DNA of 63,728 nt, from the NCBI RefSeq assembly GCF_000729995.1, contig NZ_JNFG01000216.1:1-63728 (forward strand), written 5' to 3'. How positions within the stretch are numbered: the first letter of the stretch is position 1; every line of letters starts with the position of its first letter. The notes under the pieces were generated by a model. That model saw only the letters and a list, made by a program, of their open reading frames with translations, ran no database searches and was not told the origin of the DNA. Below are positions 16,636 to 25,144 of the stretch, in pieces. The DNA is from Caballeronia sordidicola. GTDB taxonomy: Bacteria; Pseudomonadota; Gammaproteobacteria; Burkholderiales; Burkholderiaceae. Both the position numbers and the translations under genes were made by a program.

Positions 16636-17952
16636 TTAGTCGCCAAACAGCAGCGGCTTGAGTCCGAGATTTCCGCGCAACGTACTCGACGCGTACTCGG
16701 TCCGGAACAGGCCGCGTCTGCGAAGCTCAGGGAGGATGAATTCAACGAAGTCTTCCAGGCCGTTCGGCAAAATAGCGGGGCAAAGGTTAAAGCCGTCAGC
16801 CGCCCCCTCCCTGAACCACGTCTCCATGTCGTCCACAATATCCGCGGCTGTCCCGATGAGCTGTCGGCCACCGGAAGCTCTATGCTTGTACAGCTGGCGG
16901 ATCGTCATGTTGTCGCGCCGGGCCATTTCGATAAGTCCGTCCCCAATGCTGCTGACCGGGCCCGAGCTGATGTCCGGAACGGGTCCATCCAGGTCATAAC
17001 CGGAAAGGTCGCCAAGCGTGCTGTAGAGGATTGCGAGGCCGCTCAACGGATCGATAAGATCCTGCAACTGATCGTACTTGTCCTGCGCCTCCTGCCTCGT
17101 CTTTCCAACATAGGTTGTAAGGCCTGGCATGATCAGCATCTGATCAGCCGTTCTCCCGTATTTTCTCAAACGGCTCTTTAGGTCTGCATAGTATTTGCGT
17201 GCCGACAATATATCGAAGGATGCGCTGTATACGACGTCTGCATTTTTAGCCGCAAGCTCGCGCCCCGCTTCGGCCGCGCCCGCTTGCACGACTATAGGCC
17301 GCCCTTGCGGCGTGCGAGCCGAATTTAATGGGCCCCGGACGCTGAAGTGCTTGCCCTTGTGATTGGCGACATGCAGCTTGGACTCTGCATAGAAGATACC
17401 CGTTTCCTTGTTGCGAATGAACGCATCGTCCTCCCAGCTATCCCACAGCTTTTTGACAACATCGACAAATTCGTCGGCACGCTCATAGCGCTCGTCATAG
17501 CCCAGATGTTCATCGCGGCTAAAATTCCACGCTTCCTGCTGGGACCAGGACGTAACGACGTTCCATCCGGCCCGGCCGCCACTGATATGGTCGAGGGACG
17601 CATATTTTCGGGCAATATGAAACGGTTCGTTATACGTAGTAGAAGCAGTCGCCACCAGTCCGATATTCGAGGTGTGAGCGCCGATGGCCGCGAGCAGTGT
17701 GAGCGGTTCGAGCTCCGCGTTCTTCGAATCGCGGGTTAGCGAACCCTTTGGCGTATCGGATGCGCGAACACCGATACCGTCGGCAAAGAAAATCATGTCG
17801 AGCTTCGCTGCTTCGGCCTTGCGGGCACTATCGAGAAAATATTTGAAATCGATTGCGCCGCCTGCAGGCACATCAGGGTGCCGCCACGCGGCCATGTGAT
17901 AGCCGAGGTAACGCATCGACAGGCCAATCCGCATCATTTTGTCTTGTTCCAT
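16636..17952 (-). CDS. FMN-dependent LLM-class monooxygenase (NtaA/SnaA/DszA type)
   Basis: 438 residues. A bacterial-luciferase-like barrel of the NtaA/SnaA/DszA/SsuD group: RIGLSMRYLGYHMAAWRHP at the start, LDMIFFADGIGVR, the GRAGWNVVTSWSQQEAWNFSRD substrate-channel segment and GRPIVVQAGAAEAGRELAA. Uses FMNH2 and O2 to oxidise its substrate. Gene order (amino-acid importer, monooxygenase, flavin reductase, LysR) resembles clusters for S-alkylated or acetylated cysteines, so an organosulfur amino acid is the likely but unproven substrate. GGAG lies close before the ATG at 17952. Confidence 0.85.
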   Translation of the reverse strand: MEQDKMMRIGLSMRYLGYHMAAWRHPDVPAGGAIDFKYFLDSARKAEAAKLDMIFFADGIGVRASDTPKGSLTRDSKNAELEPLTLLAAIGAHTSNIGLVATASTTYNEPFHIARKYASLDHISGGRAGWNVVTSWSQQEAWNFSRDEHLGYDERYERADEFVDVVKKLWDSWEDDAFIRNKETGIFYAESKLHVANHKGKHFSVRGPLNSARTPQGRPIVVQAGAAEAGRELAAKNADVVYSASFDILSARKYYADLKSRLRKYGRTADQMLIMPGLTTYVGKTRQEAQDKYDQLQDLIDPLSGLAILYSTLGDLSGYDLDGPVPDISSGPVSSIGDGLIEMARRDNMTIRQLYKHRASGGRQLIGTAADIVDDMETWFREGAADGFNLCPAILPNGLEDFVEFILPELRRRGLFRTEYASSTLRGNLGLKPLLFGD

Positions 17953-18003
17953 CACATCTCCGGTTATGTCAGGGGTTGAGTCGACAACCCGTTGCCGCCC
18001 GTC

Positions 18004-18807
18004 TCAATCGGGCATATTCGAGATAAAGCGCCGGGTGCGTTCGGTCCCGCCGCCATTGAAGATATGCTCGGGCGAGCCTTGGTCGACGATCCGTCCGCCG
18101 TCCATGAAGACCACGCGGTTTGACACCTTGCGGGCAAATTCCATTTCGTGCGTCACGACGATCATGGTGGTGCCGGAAATCGCCAGCCCTTTCATGACGT
18201 CGAGTACTTCGTTCACGAGTTCGGGATCGAGCGCGCTGGTCGGCTCGTCGAAGAGCATGACCTCCGGCTCCATGGCGAGCGCCCGCGCTATTGCCACTCG
18301 CTGCTTCTGTCCGCCCGAAAGTTGTGCGGGGTAGTGGTTCATCTTGTCGGCCAGGCCCACCCGCGCAAGCAGCGCGCGTCCACGCTCGATCACGTCCTTT
18401 CGAGCTTCGCGGCCGACAATGCGTGGTCCCGCGAGGACGTTGTCCAGCGCCGAATAATGGGGGAACAGGTGAAAGCCCTGGAATACCATGCCGAAATAGC
18501 GTCGTTGCCGGTCGAGTTCTTTCTTGGGCAAACGGATGCGGCGATTTCCGCGCATTTCGGTGCCGAGCACTTCGCCCTTGAAGGACACCGTGCCCGAGTC
18601 GATCAGTTCGAGCATGTTGATGCAGCGCAGCAGCGTGCTCTTACCTGAACCCGATGGGCCGATGATGGCGACCACGTCCCCTTTGTTCAGGGAGAAATCG
18701 ATGGCGTTAAGCGCGGTGAACGCACCAAACTGCTTGGTGGCCGCCCGAATCTGGAGCAGCGCGTTGCCCGGCCCGATCGCATTCTTGGCAATGCTGGAGG
18801 CGTCCAT
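18004..18807 (-). CDS. Polar amino-acid ABC transporter ATP-binding protein
   Basis: 267 residues. Walker A GPSGSGKST, Q loop MVFQGFHLFPH, signature LSGGQKQR, Walker B VMLFDEPTSALDP and the H loop VVTHEMEF are intact. It belongs to the GlnQ/ArtP/TcyC class powering polar amino-acid import. Two bases separate it from the permease stop. GGAG precedes the ATG by 7 bases. Confidence 0.93.
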   Translation of the reverse strand: MDASSIAKNAIGPGNALLQIRAATKQFGAFTALNAIDFSLNKGDVVAIIGPSGSGKSTLLRCINMLELIDSGTVSFKGEVLGTEMRGNRRIRLPKKELDRQRRYFGMVFQGFHLFPHYSALDNVLAGPRIVGREARKDVIERGRALLARVGLADKMNHYPAQLSGGQKQRVAIARALAMEPEVMLFDEPTSALDPELVNEVLDVMKGLAISGTTMIVVTHEMEFARKVSNRVVFMDGGRIVDQGSPEHIFNGGGTERTRRFISNMPD

Positions 18808-18809
18808 GA

Positions 18810-19664
18810 CTAGACTCCCTTTCCAAAACGGCGTTCAAGAAGACTTTGTCCGCACATGGCGAGGCTGGTGAGGAACAGGTACCAGAGGCATGCAACGGTG
18901 AGCAATGGAATCGTTTCGAAGTTCGTCGAATAAATCAGCTGCACCGTTGTGAGCAGTTCCACATAGCCGATGACCGAGGCGAGCGACGTATTCTTGAACA
19001 TGGTGATGAGTTCGTTTGCAAGCGGCGGAATGATGATGCGCACAGCTTGCGGCACGACCACGTGCACCATCATGCGAAAGTCGCTCATGCCCATCGCCTT
19101 GCACGCTTCACGCTGACCTTTATCGACAGATGCAAGGCCTCCGCGAAAGATCTCTGCGCTATGTCCGCCCAAATACATCGCCAGGCCAATGATCGCCGCG
19201 CTGAAACGCGAGATCATGGTATTCGTGTCGATATCGAACAGAGTTGCGTGCAGGAACGGTACGGGCAGATACAAGCGCGGAACGAGCGCCGACAGGAAGA
19301 ACAGGAACAGCAGCATGGCAAGCGTCGGCGTGGCCCGGATGATCCAGATATAAAAATAGCCCGCGCCGCGCAACACGGGATTGTCCGCCATGCGGCACGC
19401 AGCAATGACGGCGCCCAGAAACAGGCCGAGCACGCTCGCCAGCGCCGTCAGGATCAGCGTATTGGCTAGCCCCGCAAGCACGCGCTTATTGAACAGGTAG
19501 TGCCCGACGACGTCCCACTGCCAGCGAGGGTTATCGATAACCAGTTCATAGAAAAGGACCAGAGCAATAGCGAACAGCCCATACCAGAGCCAGTCCGATT
19601 TCTTCGGTCGCGCGTGAATGCGCAGGTCGACGGGAGGCTCGCCTTGCTGATTCATTCCCGCCAT
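18810..19664 (-). CDS. Polar amino-acid ABC transporter permease
   Basis: 284 residues with about five membrane helices, typical of HisM/GlnP. The EAA loop, which docks the ATPase, reads QREACKAMGMSDFRMMVHVVVPQAVR. The start at 19664 (MAGMNQQGEPP) has AGGAG 6 bases upstream; an open frame extending 56 codons further lacks such a site. First gene of the operon, divergent from a LysR gene 263 bp away. Confidence 0.9.
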   Translation of the reverse strand: MAGMNQQGEPPVDLRIHARPKKSDWLWYGLFAIALVLFYELVIDNPRWQWDVVGHYLFNKRVLAGLANTLILTALASVLGLFLGAVIAACRMADNPVLRGAGYFYIWIIRATPTLAMLLFLFFLSALVPRLYLPVPFLHATLFDIDTNTMISRFSAAIIGLAMYLGGHSAEIFRGGLASVDKGQREACKAMGMSDFRMMVHVVVPQAVRIIIPPLANELITMFKNTSLASVIGYVELLTTVQLIYSTNFETIPLLTVACLWYLFLTSLAMCGQSLLERRFGKGV

Positions 19665-19927
19665 GAACTGCTCCTGCTGATAGTCGGCGTTCTTATGCAT
19701 AGGTCGATGAACCTTGTCGATTATTTGAATCGCATCGGCAGTGTGATGGCCGCCAATCGCTTGATGTTCAATAGGAACCGTTATGGGCCGGAAGCCCGGA
19801 ATTCCGGCTGGCGCCCACAAAACGTTGCCCATTAAAATCTGGAATGAATGCAGAATAGGGAGGCAAAAAACGGATGGGAAATGCTTTATTTTGCGAATAC
19901 GATAATGTTTTGTTATAGGACGTCTCC

Positions 19928-20836
19928 GTGAAAATTCGCCAACTCGAGGCTTTCCGGGCGGTCATGCTTTATCAGACGGTTACGCTCGCCAGCGAGATGC
20001 TTCACATATCTCAGCCGGCCACGACGCGTCTTCTTGCCGATCTGGAAAGCTCGCTGAGGTTCAAGCTATTCGACCGCGTCAAGGGACGTCTTAATCCAAC
20101 GGTAGAAGCACAAGCGCTCTATGAGGAGGTGCAACGCTCGCTGGCCGGAGTCGATCGCATTGCGCGGGTGGCGGATGAAATCAGGGACATGCGGCACGGG
20201 ACATTGCAAGTTGCAGCCGCGCCTGCGATTGCGCTCTCTTTTTTGCCGCACGCCATTTCGGATTACTTGAAGACGCGCCCGGAGGCGCATATCGCGCTGG
20301 CGGTGCACTCTTCACGCTCGGTCGTGGACCGGGTGATCGGTCAGCGCTGCGATGTCGGGTTCGCCATTCTTTCCATGAACCACGCGACCGCGCATGGCGA
20401 GCGGCTGATTTCCGTGCGCATGGTGTGTGCGTTGCCGGCAGGGCACCGGCTATGCGCGCTCGATATCATCACGCCGGCTGATCTTGCCGGAGAGCGTTTT
20501 GTCGCGCATCCGCGCAGTGTGGAGTCTCGATTGCGGATGGACGCGTTGTTTGCGGCGCATGGTGTCGAGATGAGGGCGCAGATGGAATGCCAATTGGGTC
20601 ATGCGATTTGCGCCTTTGTTGAGGCTGGGGCAGGTGTTTCCGTGATCGACGCGATCAGCGCGTGGGGATATCGGGGCTCGGGTGTCGTGTTTAAGCCGTT
20701 TGAGCCTTCGCTTGTTACGGATTTTGCGTTGCTGACGCCATCTCAACGGCCAGCTCCGTTGTTGCTAAAGTCATTCATCGCTCATGTTCGGGAGTTTGCA
20801 ATTGCGGAGTTGGGGCCGGCGGTTCTTGCGGCGTGA
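19928..20836 (+). CDS. LysR-family regulator of the ABC/monooxygenase operon
   Basis: 302 residues, GTG start. The wing-helix domain is clear (QLEAFRAVMLYQTVTLASEMLHISQPATTRLLADLE) and continues into a full effector domain. Divergent from the importer-monooxygenase operon. The intergenic region is AT-rich, with a GCGAATACGATAA tract resembling the T-N11-A sites of LysR proteins. By position it should control the operon, probably in response to sulfur status or an amino-acid derivative. Confidence 0.87.
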   Translation: MKIRQLEAFRAVMLYQTVTLASEMLHISQPATTRLLADLESSLRFKLFDRVKGRLNPTVEAQALYEEVQRSLAGVDRIARVADEIRDMRHGTLQVAAAPAIALSFLPHAISDYLKTRPEAHIALAVHSSRSVVDRVIGQRCDVGFAILSMNHATAHGERLISVRMVCALPAGHRLCALDIITPADLAGERFVAHPRSVESRLRMDALFAAHGVEMRAQMECQLGHAICAFVEAGAGVSVIDAISAWGYRGSGVVFKPFEPSLVTDFALLTPSQRPAPLLLKSFIAHVREFAIAELGPAVLAA

Positions 20837-21007
20837 TGCGGTCTTTCTCTCGCCCAGGATTTGCGCTCGCGCTCGGGTCTCTTTGAGGTTCTGCGAAGGC
20901 GTAGACAAAATCAGATCCGTCACTACTGCGAGAGTAAATGGGTCAATCCGGATCTTTTTCATTCAGAATGTTTTTGCGACGCATCTATCGCCGACAAGGG
21001 TCAATTT

Positions 21008-21535
21008 TCATGGTCGTCTGGTCGAAACCGAGTGGGCCAGTTTTTCGTACAGCGACCAGACATAGCCGTCGGGTTCTGGCTCCGGGTACAGTCCTACGCG
21101 GATAAAGCCAAGCGACTCGTAGTAGACGCATAGCCCTGCGTTGTGGACGGCGCAGTCGAGTCGAACGAATCGACGGTTCAAGCCGCTCACCTTGTTAGCG
21201 CACCAATCAATCATGAAGTTCCCGATTCCACGTCCGTTAAAGCCTTTCCGCACAGAAAGCCCATGCACATAACCGGCGATCGGTTCTTGAGGTCCCCAGT
21301 GATTGTCCCCGTCCAGATCGAGCGAAAACGTTCCGACCGGAGTGCCTTCCAGCTCAACGACATACACTTCTTTTTCAGAGACGTTGTTTCGTACCCACCT
21401 CTCGGAAAATCCGTCTCCTTCCTTGCCCCACGCATAGTCGCCGTGCGCCACTTTCATTGCGTGTGCATCATTGCGGATTTGCGTGAGAGCCGGCACATCC
21501 AATTCGCCTGCCCTACGGACGAACATGCTTGTCAT
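21008..21535 (-). CDS. GNAT-family N-acetyltransferase
   Basis: 175 residues. The acetyl-CoA loop reads VRKGFNGRGIGNFMIDW, close to the Q/R-x-x-G-x-G/A consensus, followed by RFVRLDCAVHNAGLCVYYESLGF, the standard strand-5/helix-4 ending. GGAGGG lies 7 bases before the ATG at 21535; a longer frame is therefore unlikely. Substrate not predictable. It is convergent with the upstream LysR gene and may have no link to the sulfur operon, although acetyltransferases do occur in such clusters. Confidence 0.85.
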   Translation of the reverse strand: MTSMFVRRAGELDVPALTQIRNDAHAMKVAHGDYAWGKEGDGFSERWVRNNVSEKEVYVVELEGTPVGTFSLDLDGDNHWGPQEPIAGYVHGLSVRKGFNGRGIGNFMIDWCANKVSGLNRRFVRLDCAVHNAGLCVYYESLGFIRVGLYPEPEPDGYVWSLYEKLAHSVSTRRP

Positions 21536-21761
21536 TGCTAATCCCTCCACCGGTTGCGCGAGAGCGAAGGTTAGCAACGTGTCCTTACATTCTGCCAGGC
21601 GAACGCCGGCCACGGTCTGGACATCACAGATTGGCGGCAGAACGACGGCGCTGTCGCACTTGATATCGGCTCAGCTAAGAGTGCGATCATCCATGACGCG
21701 AGCAACAGGCTGTTCGTGTCATGGATCTACAGTCGCCGCCTCAGTTGCCGCGAAGCGACCT

Positions 21762-22013
21762 TTATCCGTGCCCTGTCACGAACTTTTTCGTCGCGTGATA
21801 ACCGTGCCTTGTTGCATCGGCTACGGCATGACCGGCCATCTTCGTACCGTGGCCGACAGCATGCGCGGCATCGCGCGCAACATGCCCGCTCTTCTTTCCT
21901 GCCGTCTTGACATCGTTCTTGAACTCGTGGGCACCTGTAGCCAGGCTCGCATGCGCCAGCGGGCTGAGCACGGCCAGCACGAACAGAATGATCGAAATCC
22001 TTGTCTTCTTCAT
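21762..22013 (-). CDS. Small secreted His/Lys-rich protein
   Basis: 83 residues. A signal peptide (MKKTRISIILFVLAVLSPLAHA) precedes ~60 residues built of loose repeats with His, Lys, Ala and Gly in 3-4 residue spacing: ARDAAHAVGHGTK, AGHAVADATRHGYHATKK. It looks like an amphipathic helical periplasmic protein, similar in style to small Burkholderia proteins annotated only as hypothetical. Possible roles are metal binding or stress protection, without direct evidence. Confidence 0.65.
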   Translation of the reverse strand: MKKTRISIILFVLAVLSPLAHASLATGAHEFKNDVKTAGKKSGHVARDAAHAVGHGTKMAGHAVADATRHGYHATKKFVTGHG

Positions 22014-22551
22014 CACTTTGATTTTCCCACATGAGATTGGTGCGCACGATAGCGAGCCGGACAGCTTGAGAACGCGGCTCGCATCCAGTATGACTGGCGC
22101 CCTCCCCGGTGGTCAGCAGACGCCCGCTAATGGATAGGGAGCAACCGCTCATGCCGGCACTTAGACCTGCGATTATTGGCAGCATCTGAACGCCCGAGCC
22201 CCGCGGCGAACTCCCGCTCACGACCCACTTCGCCCCGCCGACCCAGCGCGATCTCCACGGCAGCTCCCAAGGTACAACGGCCGTTCGTCGATTCGCATAG
22301 CTAGGCGGGTGTCCTGCCAAACAGCCGTTCATATTGTCCCGCTTGCGGCCATTTCGTAACGACCTGTTCAAAACGCGGTGGACCGAGGCCGTCGACTGTC
22401 ATGAGCAGTTCGGCTTTGCTGAAAGCGGACGTAAAAGTCAGATCCGGTTGTAAACGGCCTCGGCCATCATAGGTCAAAGCCCGTTGTTTAATGACGGAAC
22501 ATCAATACGCAACAGAGACCGACGATATGCTCCCAAGGCCTGTTCGACGGT
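22014..22551. other. Intergenic region, no clear gene
   Basis: About 540 bp. A minus-strand frame runs through it in phase with part of the His-rich gene's shadow, but it has no ribosome site and an unnatural Ser/Arg/Gly composition. Nothing else can be supported. Confidence 0.45.
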
Positions 22552-23466
22552 TCATGTGACGAAGTGACCGGCTATCCAGTCGATGAAAACTCTCAACCGG
22601 TTGCTTAAATATCGGTTGGGCGGATACACCACGTAGAACGGATATGGCGCGGGATTCCAGTCCTCGAGAATCGGCACGATGTCACCTTTTTCGATGTGCG
22701 ATTGCGCCATGTAGCTGAACGTCTGAATAATCCCGAGGCCCGCCAGAGCCGCCGCAAAGTGTGCGTTGCTTTCGTTCACCCCCACGACATGGGGCACAGC
22801 GAGTTCGATTATCTCTTTACCGCGAGCGAAGTTCATCGGCATCGGTCGACCGGTTCGTGTCGATATGTAATTAACTATCGAATGGCCAGTTTCCAAATCG
22901 CCGGGCTTGCGCGGCACGCCGTGCTTTTCAAGGTAGCCGGGAGTTGCGCAGGTCACCCACGGCGCGTTACCAATCAATCTTGCAACCAGCGAGAGGTCAT
23001 TAAGTTCGCCGCTACGGATAACACAATCGACGTTGTCGCTAATCAGGTCCACCTGTCGATCGCTGACTCCGAAGTCAATGCTGATATCCGGATATTTCGC
23101 GAGAAAGTCGGGAAGAGCGGGAATAACTACCAGGCGGGCAAACGTGCCGCCGATATCGACACGCAGATGACCGCGCGGCTTGCTTTGCGCAGATTGGAAG
23201 CTTGAGTCAATGTCTTCCAGGCTTTGGAGGAGCGCAGCCGTTTTCTCGTAGTAAGCCGCTCCGTCCGTGGTTACCGTGACCCGTCGCGTCGTACGAAGCA
23301 GTAGCTTCACGCCGAGGTGCTTTTCGAGGGTGCGCACGAGCTTGCTCACGGTTGCCAACGGAATCTGCAGCGAGTCGGCTGCCTTCGTGAAAGTGCCGGC
23401 TTCTACCACACGGGCAAACGCCCGGATTGCGAGTAACTGGTCCAAAGATAGCGCCCCTTTGAGCAC
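22552..23466 (-). CDS. LysR-family regulator divergent from SDR-GST-efflux operon
   Basis: 304 residues, GTG start. HTH: LLAIRAFARVVEAGTFTKAADSLQIPLATVSKLVRTLE, with the CrgA/DntR-type feature LLLRTTRRVTVTTDG after it. The effector domain is full length. It is divergent from SDR, GST and Bcr/CflA genes, and the 212-bp gap holds three GTAG/CTAC palindromes, so it probably controls those genes. Members of this subgroup commonly respond to electrophiles or quinones; that is inference here. Confidence 0.88.
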   Translation of the reverse strand: MLKGALSLDQLLAIRAFARVVEAGTFTKAADSLQIPLATVSKLVRTLEKHLGVKLLLRTTRRVTVTTDGAAYYEKTAALLQSLEDIDSSFQSAQSKPRGHLRVDIGGTFARLVVIPALPDFLAKYPDISIDFGVSDRQVDLISDNVDCVIRSGELNDLSLVARLIGNAPWVTCATPGYLEKHGVPRKPGDLETGHSIVNYISTRTGRPMPMNFARGKEIIELAVPHVVGVNESNAHFAAALAGLGIIQTFSYMAQSHIEKGDIVPILEDWNPAPYPFYVVYPPNRYLSNRLRVFIDWIAGHFVT

Positions 23467-23503
23467 ATGCCGATGTCGGGCCTCGGCGATTAGTCACCTT
23501 CAT

Positions 23504-23521
23504 TATCTACCACAGTAGATA
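23504..23521. promoter_or_regulatory. Palindromic operator candidate, LysR/SDR intergenic region
   Basis: TATCTAC-CACA-GTAGATA: perfect 7-bp arms with a 4-bp spacer, lying 37 bp upstream of the LysR start. It also fits the T-N11-A shape (TCTAC-N6-GTAGA) of LysR boxes. Confidence 0.55.
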
Positions 23522-23579
23522 AAGCTTTTGCATTTCGCTACTTTTTCTAATGATTCGCGGGCCGTACATTGAGCCCAAT

Positions 23580-23650
23580 GGTCACCGGCAATCGAGTAGA
23601 GATCTACCGCTAGCTCCGTGGTCACCAGCGGTCGAGTAGAGCCCTACCAC
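23580..23650. repeat. Two 31-bp direct repeats, 40-bp period, upstream of SDR
   Basis: Copies at 23580-23610 and 23620-23650 match at 25 of 31 positions. Each begins GGTCACC and carries a GTAGA(n)CTAC inverted repeat (GTAGAGATCTAC and GTAGAGCCCTAC). The core is the same as in the 23504 palindrome. Their 40-bp spacing, close to four helical turns, suggests same-face binding by the divergent LysR protein. Confidence 0.55.
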
Positions 23651-23678
23651 CGCCTCACTAAACGAACTGGAGTCAATC

Positions 23679-24431
23679 ATGACGACGCGCAAACTCGAAG
23701 GCAAAGTAGCTTTGGTAACTGGCGGTACGAGCGGTATTGGACTGGCATCCGCGCAGGAATTCGCGGCGCAAGGCGCGAAGGTGTTCATCACCGGCCGCCG
23801 CCAGGCAGAACTCGACGCAGCGGTCGCGGCAATTGGCGGTACCGCAGTGGGCATTCGCGGCGACGCTTCGAATTTGGAAGACCTGGACCGGGTGTACCAG
23901 GAAATCGCGGCAAAGGGCGGTCACCTCGATGTCCTGTTTGCGAACGCCGGCGGCGGCGACATGCTACCGCTCGGCTCCATTACGGAAGAGCAGTTCGACC
24001 GAATTTTTTCGGTGAACGTCAAGGGTGTGCTGTTCACCGTTCAGAAGGCGCTTCCACTTCTGCGTGATGGTAGCTCGGTGATTCTGATGGCGTCGACGAC
24101 GTCGGTGAAGGGTACGGCCAATTTCAGCGTCTACAGCGCAAGCAAGGCCGCGGTGCGTAATTTCGCCCGCTCGTGGTTGCTCGACCTGAAACCCCGGAAC
24201 ATCCGCGTGAACGCAGTCAGCCCGGGACCGGTTCGCACGCCTGGCCTAGGTGAGCTCGTTCCCGCAGAGCATCGGGAAGGTCTGTTCGCACATCTGTCCT
24301 CGGTAGTGCCTATGGGGCGTTTGGGCGAACCCTCCGAAGTCGCGAAGGCCGTCACATTCCTCGCATCTGACGACAGCAGCTTCGTGAACGGCATCGAACT
24401 GTTTGTCGACGGCGGTACCGCACAAATTTAA
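23679..24431 (+). CDS. SDR-family oxidoreductase
   Basis: 250 residues, classical SDR: TGGTSGIG cofactor loop, NAGGGD, YSASKAAVRNFARSW with the catalytic Tyr-x-x-x-Lys, NAVSPGPVRTPGL and an FVNGIELFVDGGTAQI ending. GGAG precedes the ATG by 6 bases. It heads a SDR-GST-MFS operon. The combination suggests detoxification or efflux of a small reactive compound sensed by the divergent LysR protein. Confidence 0.92.
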   Translation: MTTRKLEGKVALVTGGTSGIGLASAQEFAAQGAKVFITGRRQAELDAAVAAIGGTAVGIRGDASNLEDLDRVYQEIAAKGGHLDVLFANAGGGDMLPLGSITEEQFDRIFSVNVKGVLFTVQKALPLLRDGSSVILMASTTSVKGTANFSVYSASKAAVRNFARSWLLDLKPRNIRVNAVSPGPVRTPGLGELVPAEHREGLFAHLSSVVPMGRLGEPSEVAKAVTFLASDDSSFVNGIELFVDGGTAQI

Positions 24432-24499
24432 GCCTTTCGCGTGGGTTCCGGGACGCGTTCGTGCGTCCTGGAACCCACGGGATCATCACTGAGATCCCC

Positions 24500-25135
24500 A
24501 TGATTACGCTACACACCTGGACCACCCCCAACGGGCGGAAGGTCTCGATTATGCTGGAAGAGCTCGGTATCGCGTATCAGGTCAATGCTGTGAACCTTGG
24601 CAAGAACGAACAGTTCGCACCCAAGTTTCTCGCGATTTCACCGAACAACAAAATCCCTGCTATCACTGATGATTTGACCGACGGCAGCTCCCTATCTGTG
24701 TTCGAGAGCGGTGCGATTCTCACCTATCTGGCAGAAAGGCACGGCCGCTTTCTCGACGCTTGCGGTCCCGGCCGCTACAAGCAACTGGAATGGCTGAACT
24801 GGCAAGTGGGCGGACTGGGGCCGATGCTTGGTCAACTTGGCTTCTTCGAGAAGTTTTCGAAGGAAAAATCGGAATTGGCCAGTCGACGCTTCATCGCCGA
24901 AGCAGACCGCCTGATGCTGGTCATGGAAGCCGCGTTGTCGAGGAATCACCACCTGGCCGGCGACGCATACTCAATCGCCGATATTGCGGCCTATCCGTGG
25001 GTAGTGACGGCCAATACGTTCCTGGCTGACGTGCTGTCCAAACACATGGCCGCAAAGCCCGCCTTGCAGGACTGGCTTGCTCGGGTTGGCGCGCGCCCTG
25101 CAGTTCAACGAGGAATGGCAATTCCGGCCGTCTGA
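24500..25135 (+). CDS. Glutathione S-transferase-like protein
   Basis: 211 residues. N-terminal thioredoxin fold with TWTTPNGRKVSIMLEELGI, in which the Thr/Asn of TPNG is the usual active site of the Nu-class/YfcG/YghU disulfide-bond reductases. NNKIPAITD supplies the cis-Pro, SVFESGAILTYLAE the Glu-Ser glutathione contact, and a helical C-domain follows (SIADIAAYPWV N-capping box). Likely acts on glutathione conjugates or disulfides in the cytosol. Starts at ATG 24500, 68 bp after the SDR gene. Confidence 0.9.
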   Translation: MITLHTWTTPNGRKVSIMLEELGIAYQVNAVNLGKNEQFAPKFLAISPNNKIPAITDDLTDGSSLSVFESGAILTYLAERHGRFLDACGPGRYKQLEWLNWQVGGLGPMLGQLGFFEKFSKEKSELASRRFIAEADRLMLVMEAALSRNHHLAGDAYSIADIAAYPWVVTANTFLADVLSKHMAAKPALQDWLARVGARPAVQRGMAIPAV

Positions 25136-25144
25136 GGAAAAATC

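Noticed and set aside
21727..22371. Minus-strand frame of 214 codons over the His-rich gene
   Set aside because: Out of phase with a gene that has a signal peptide and normal codons; composition is not protein-like.
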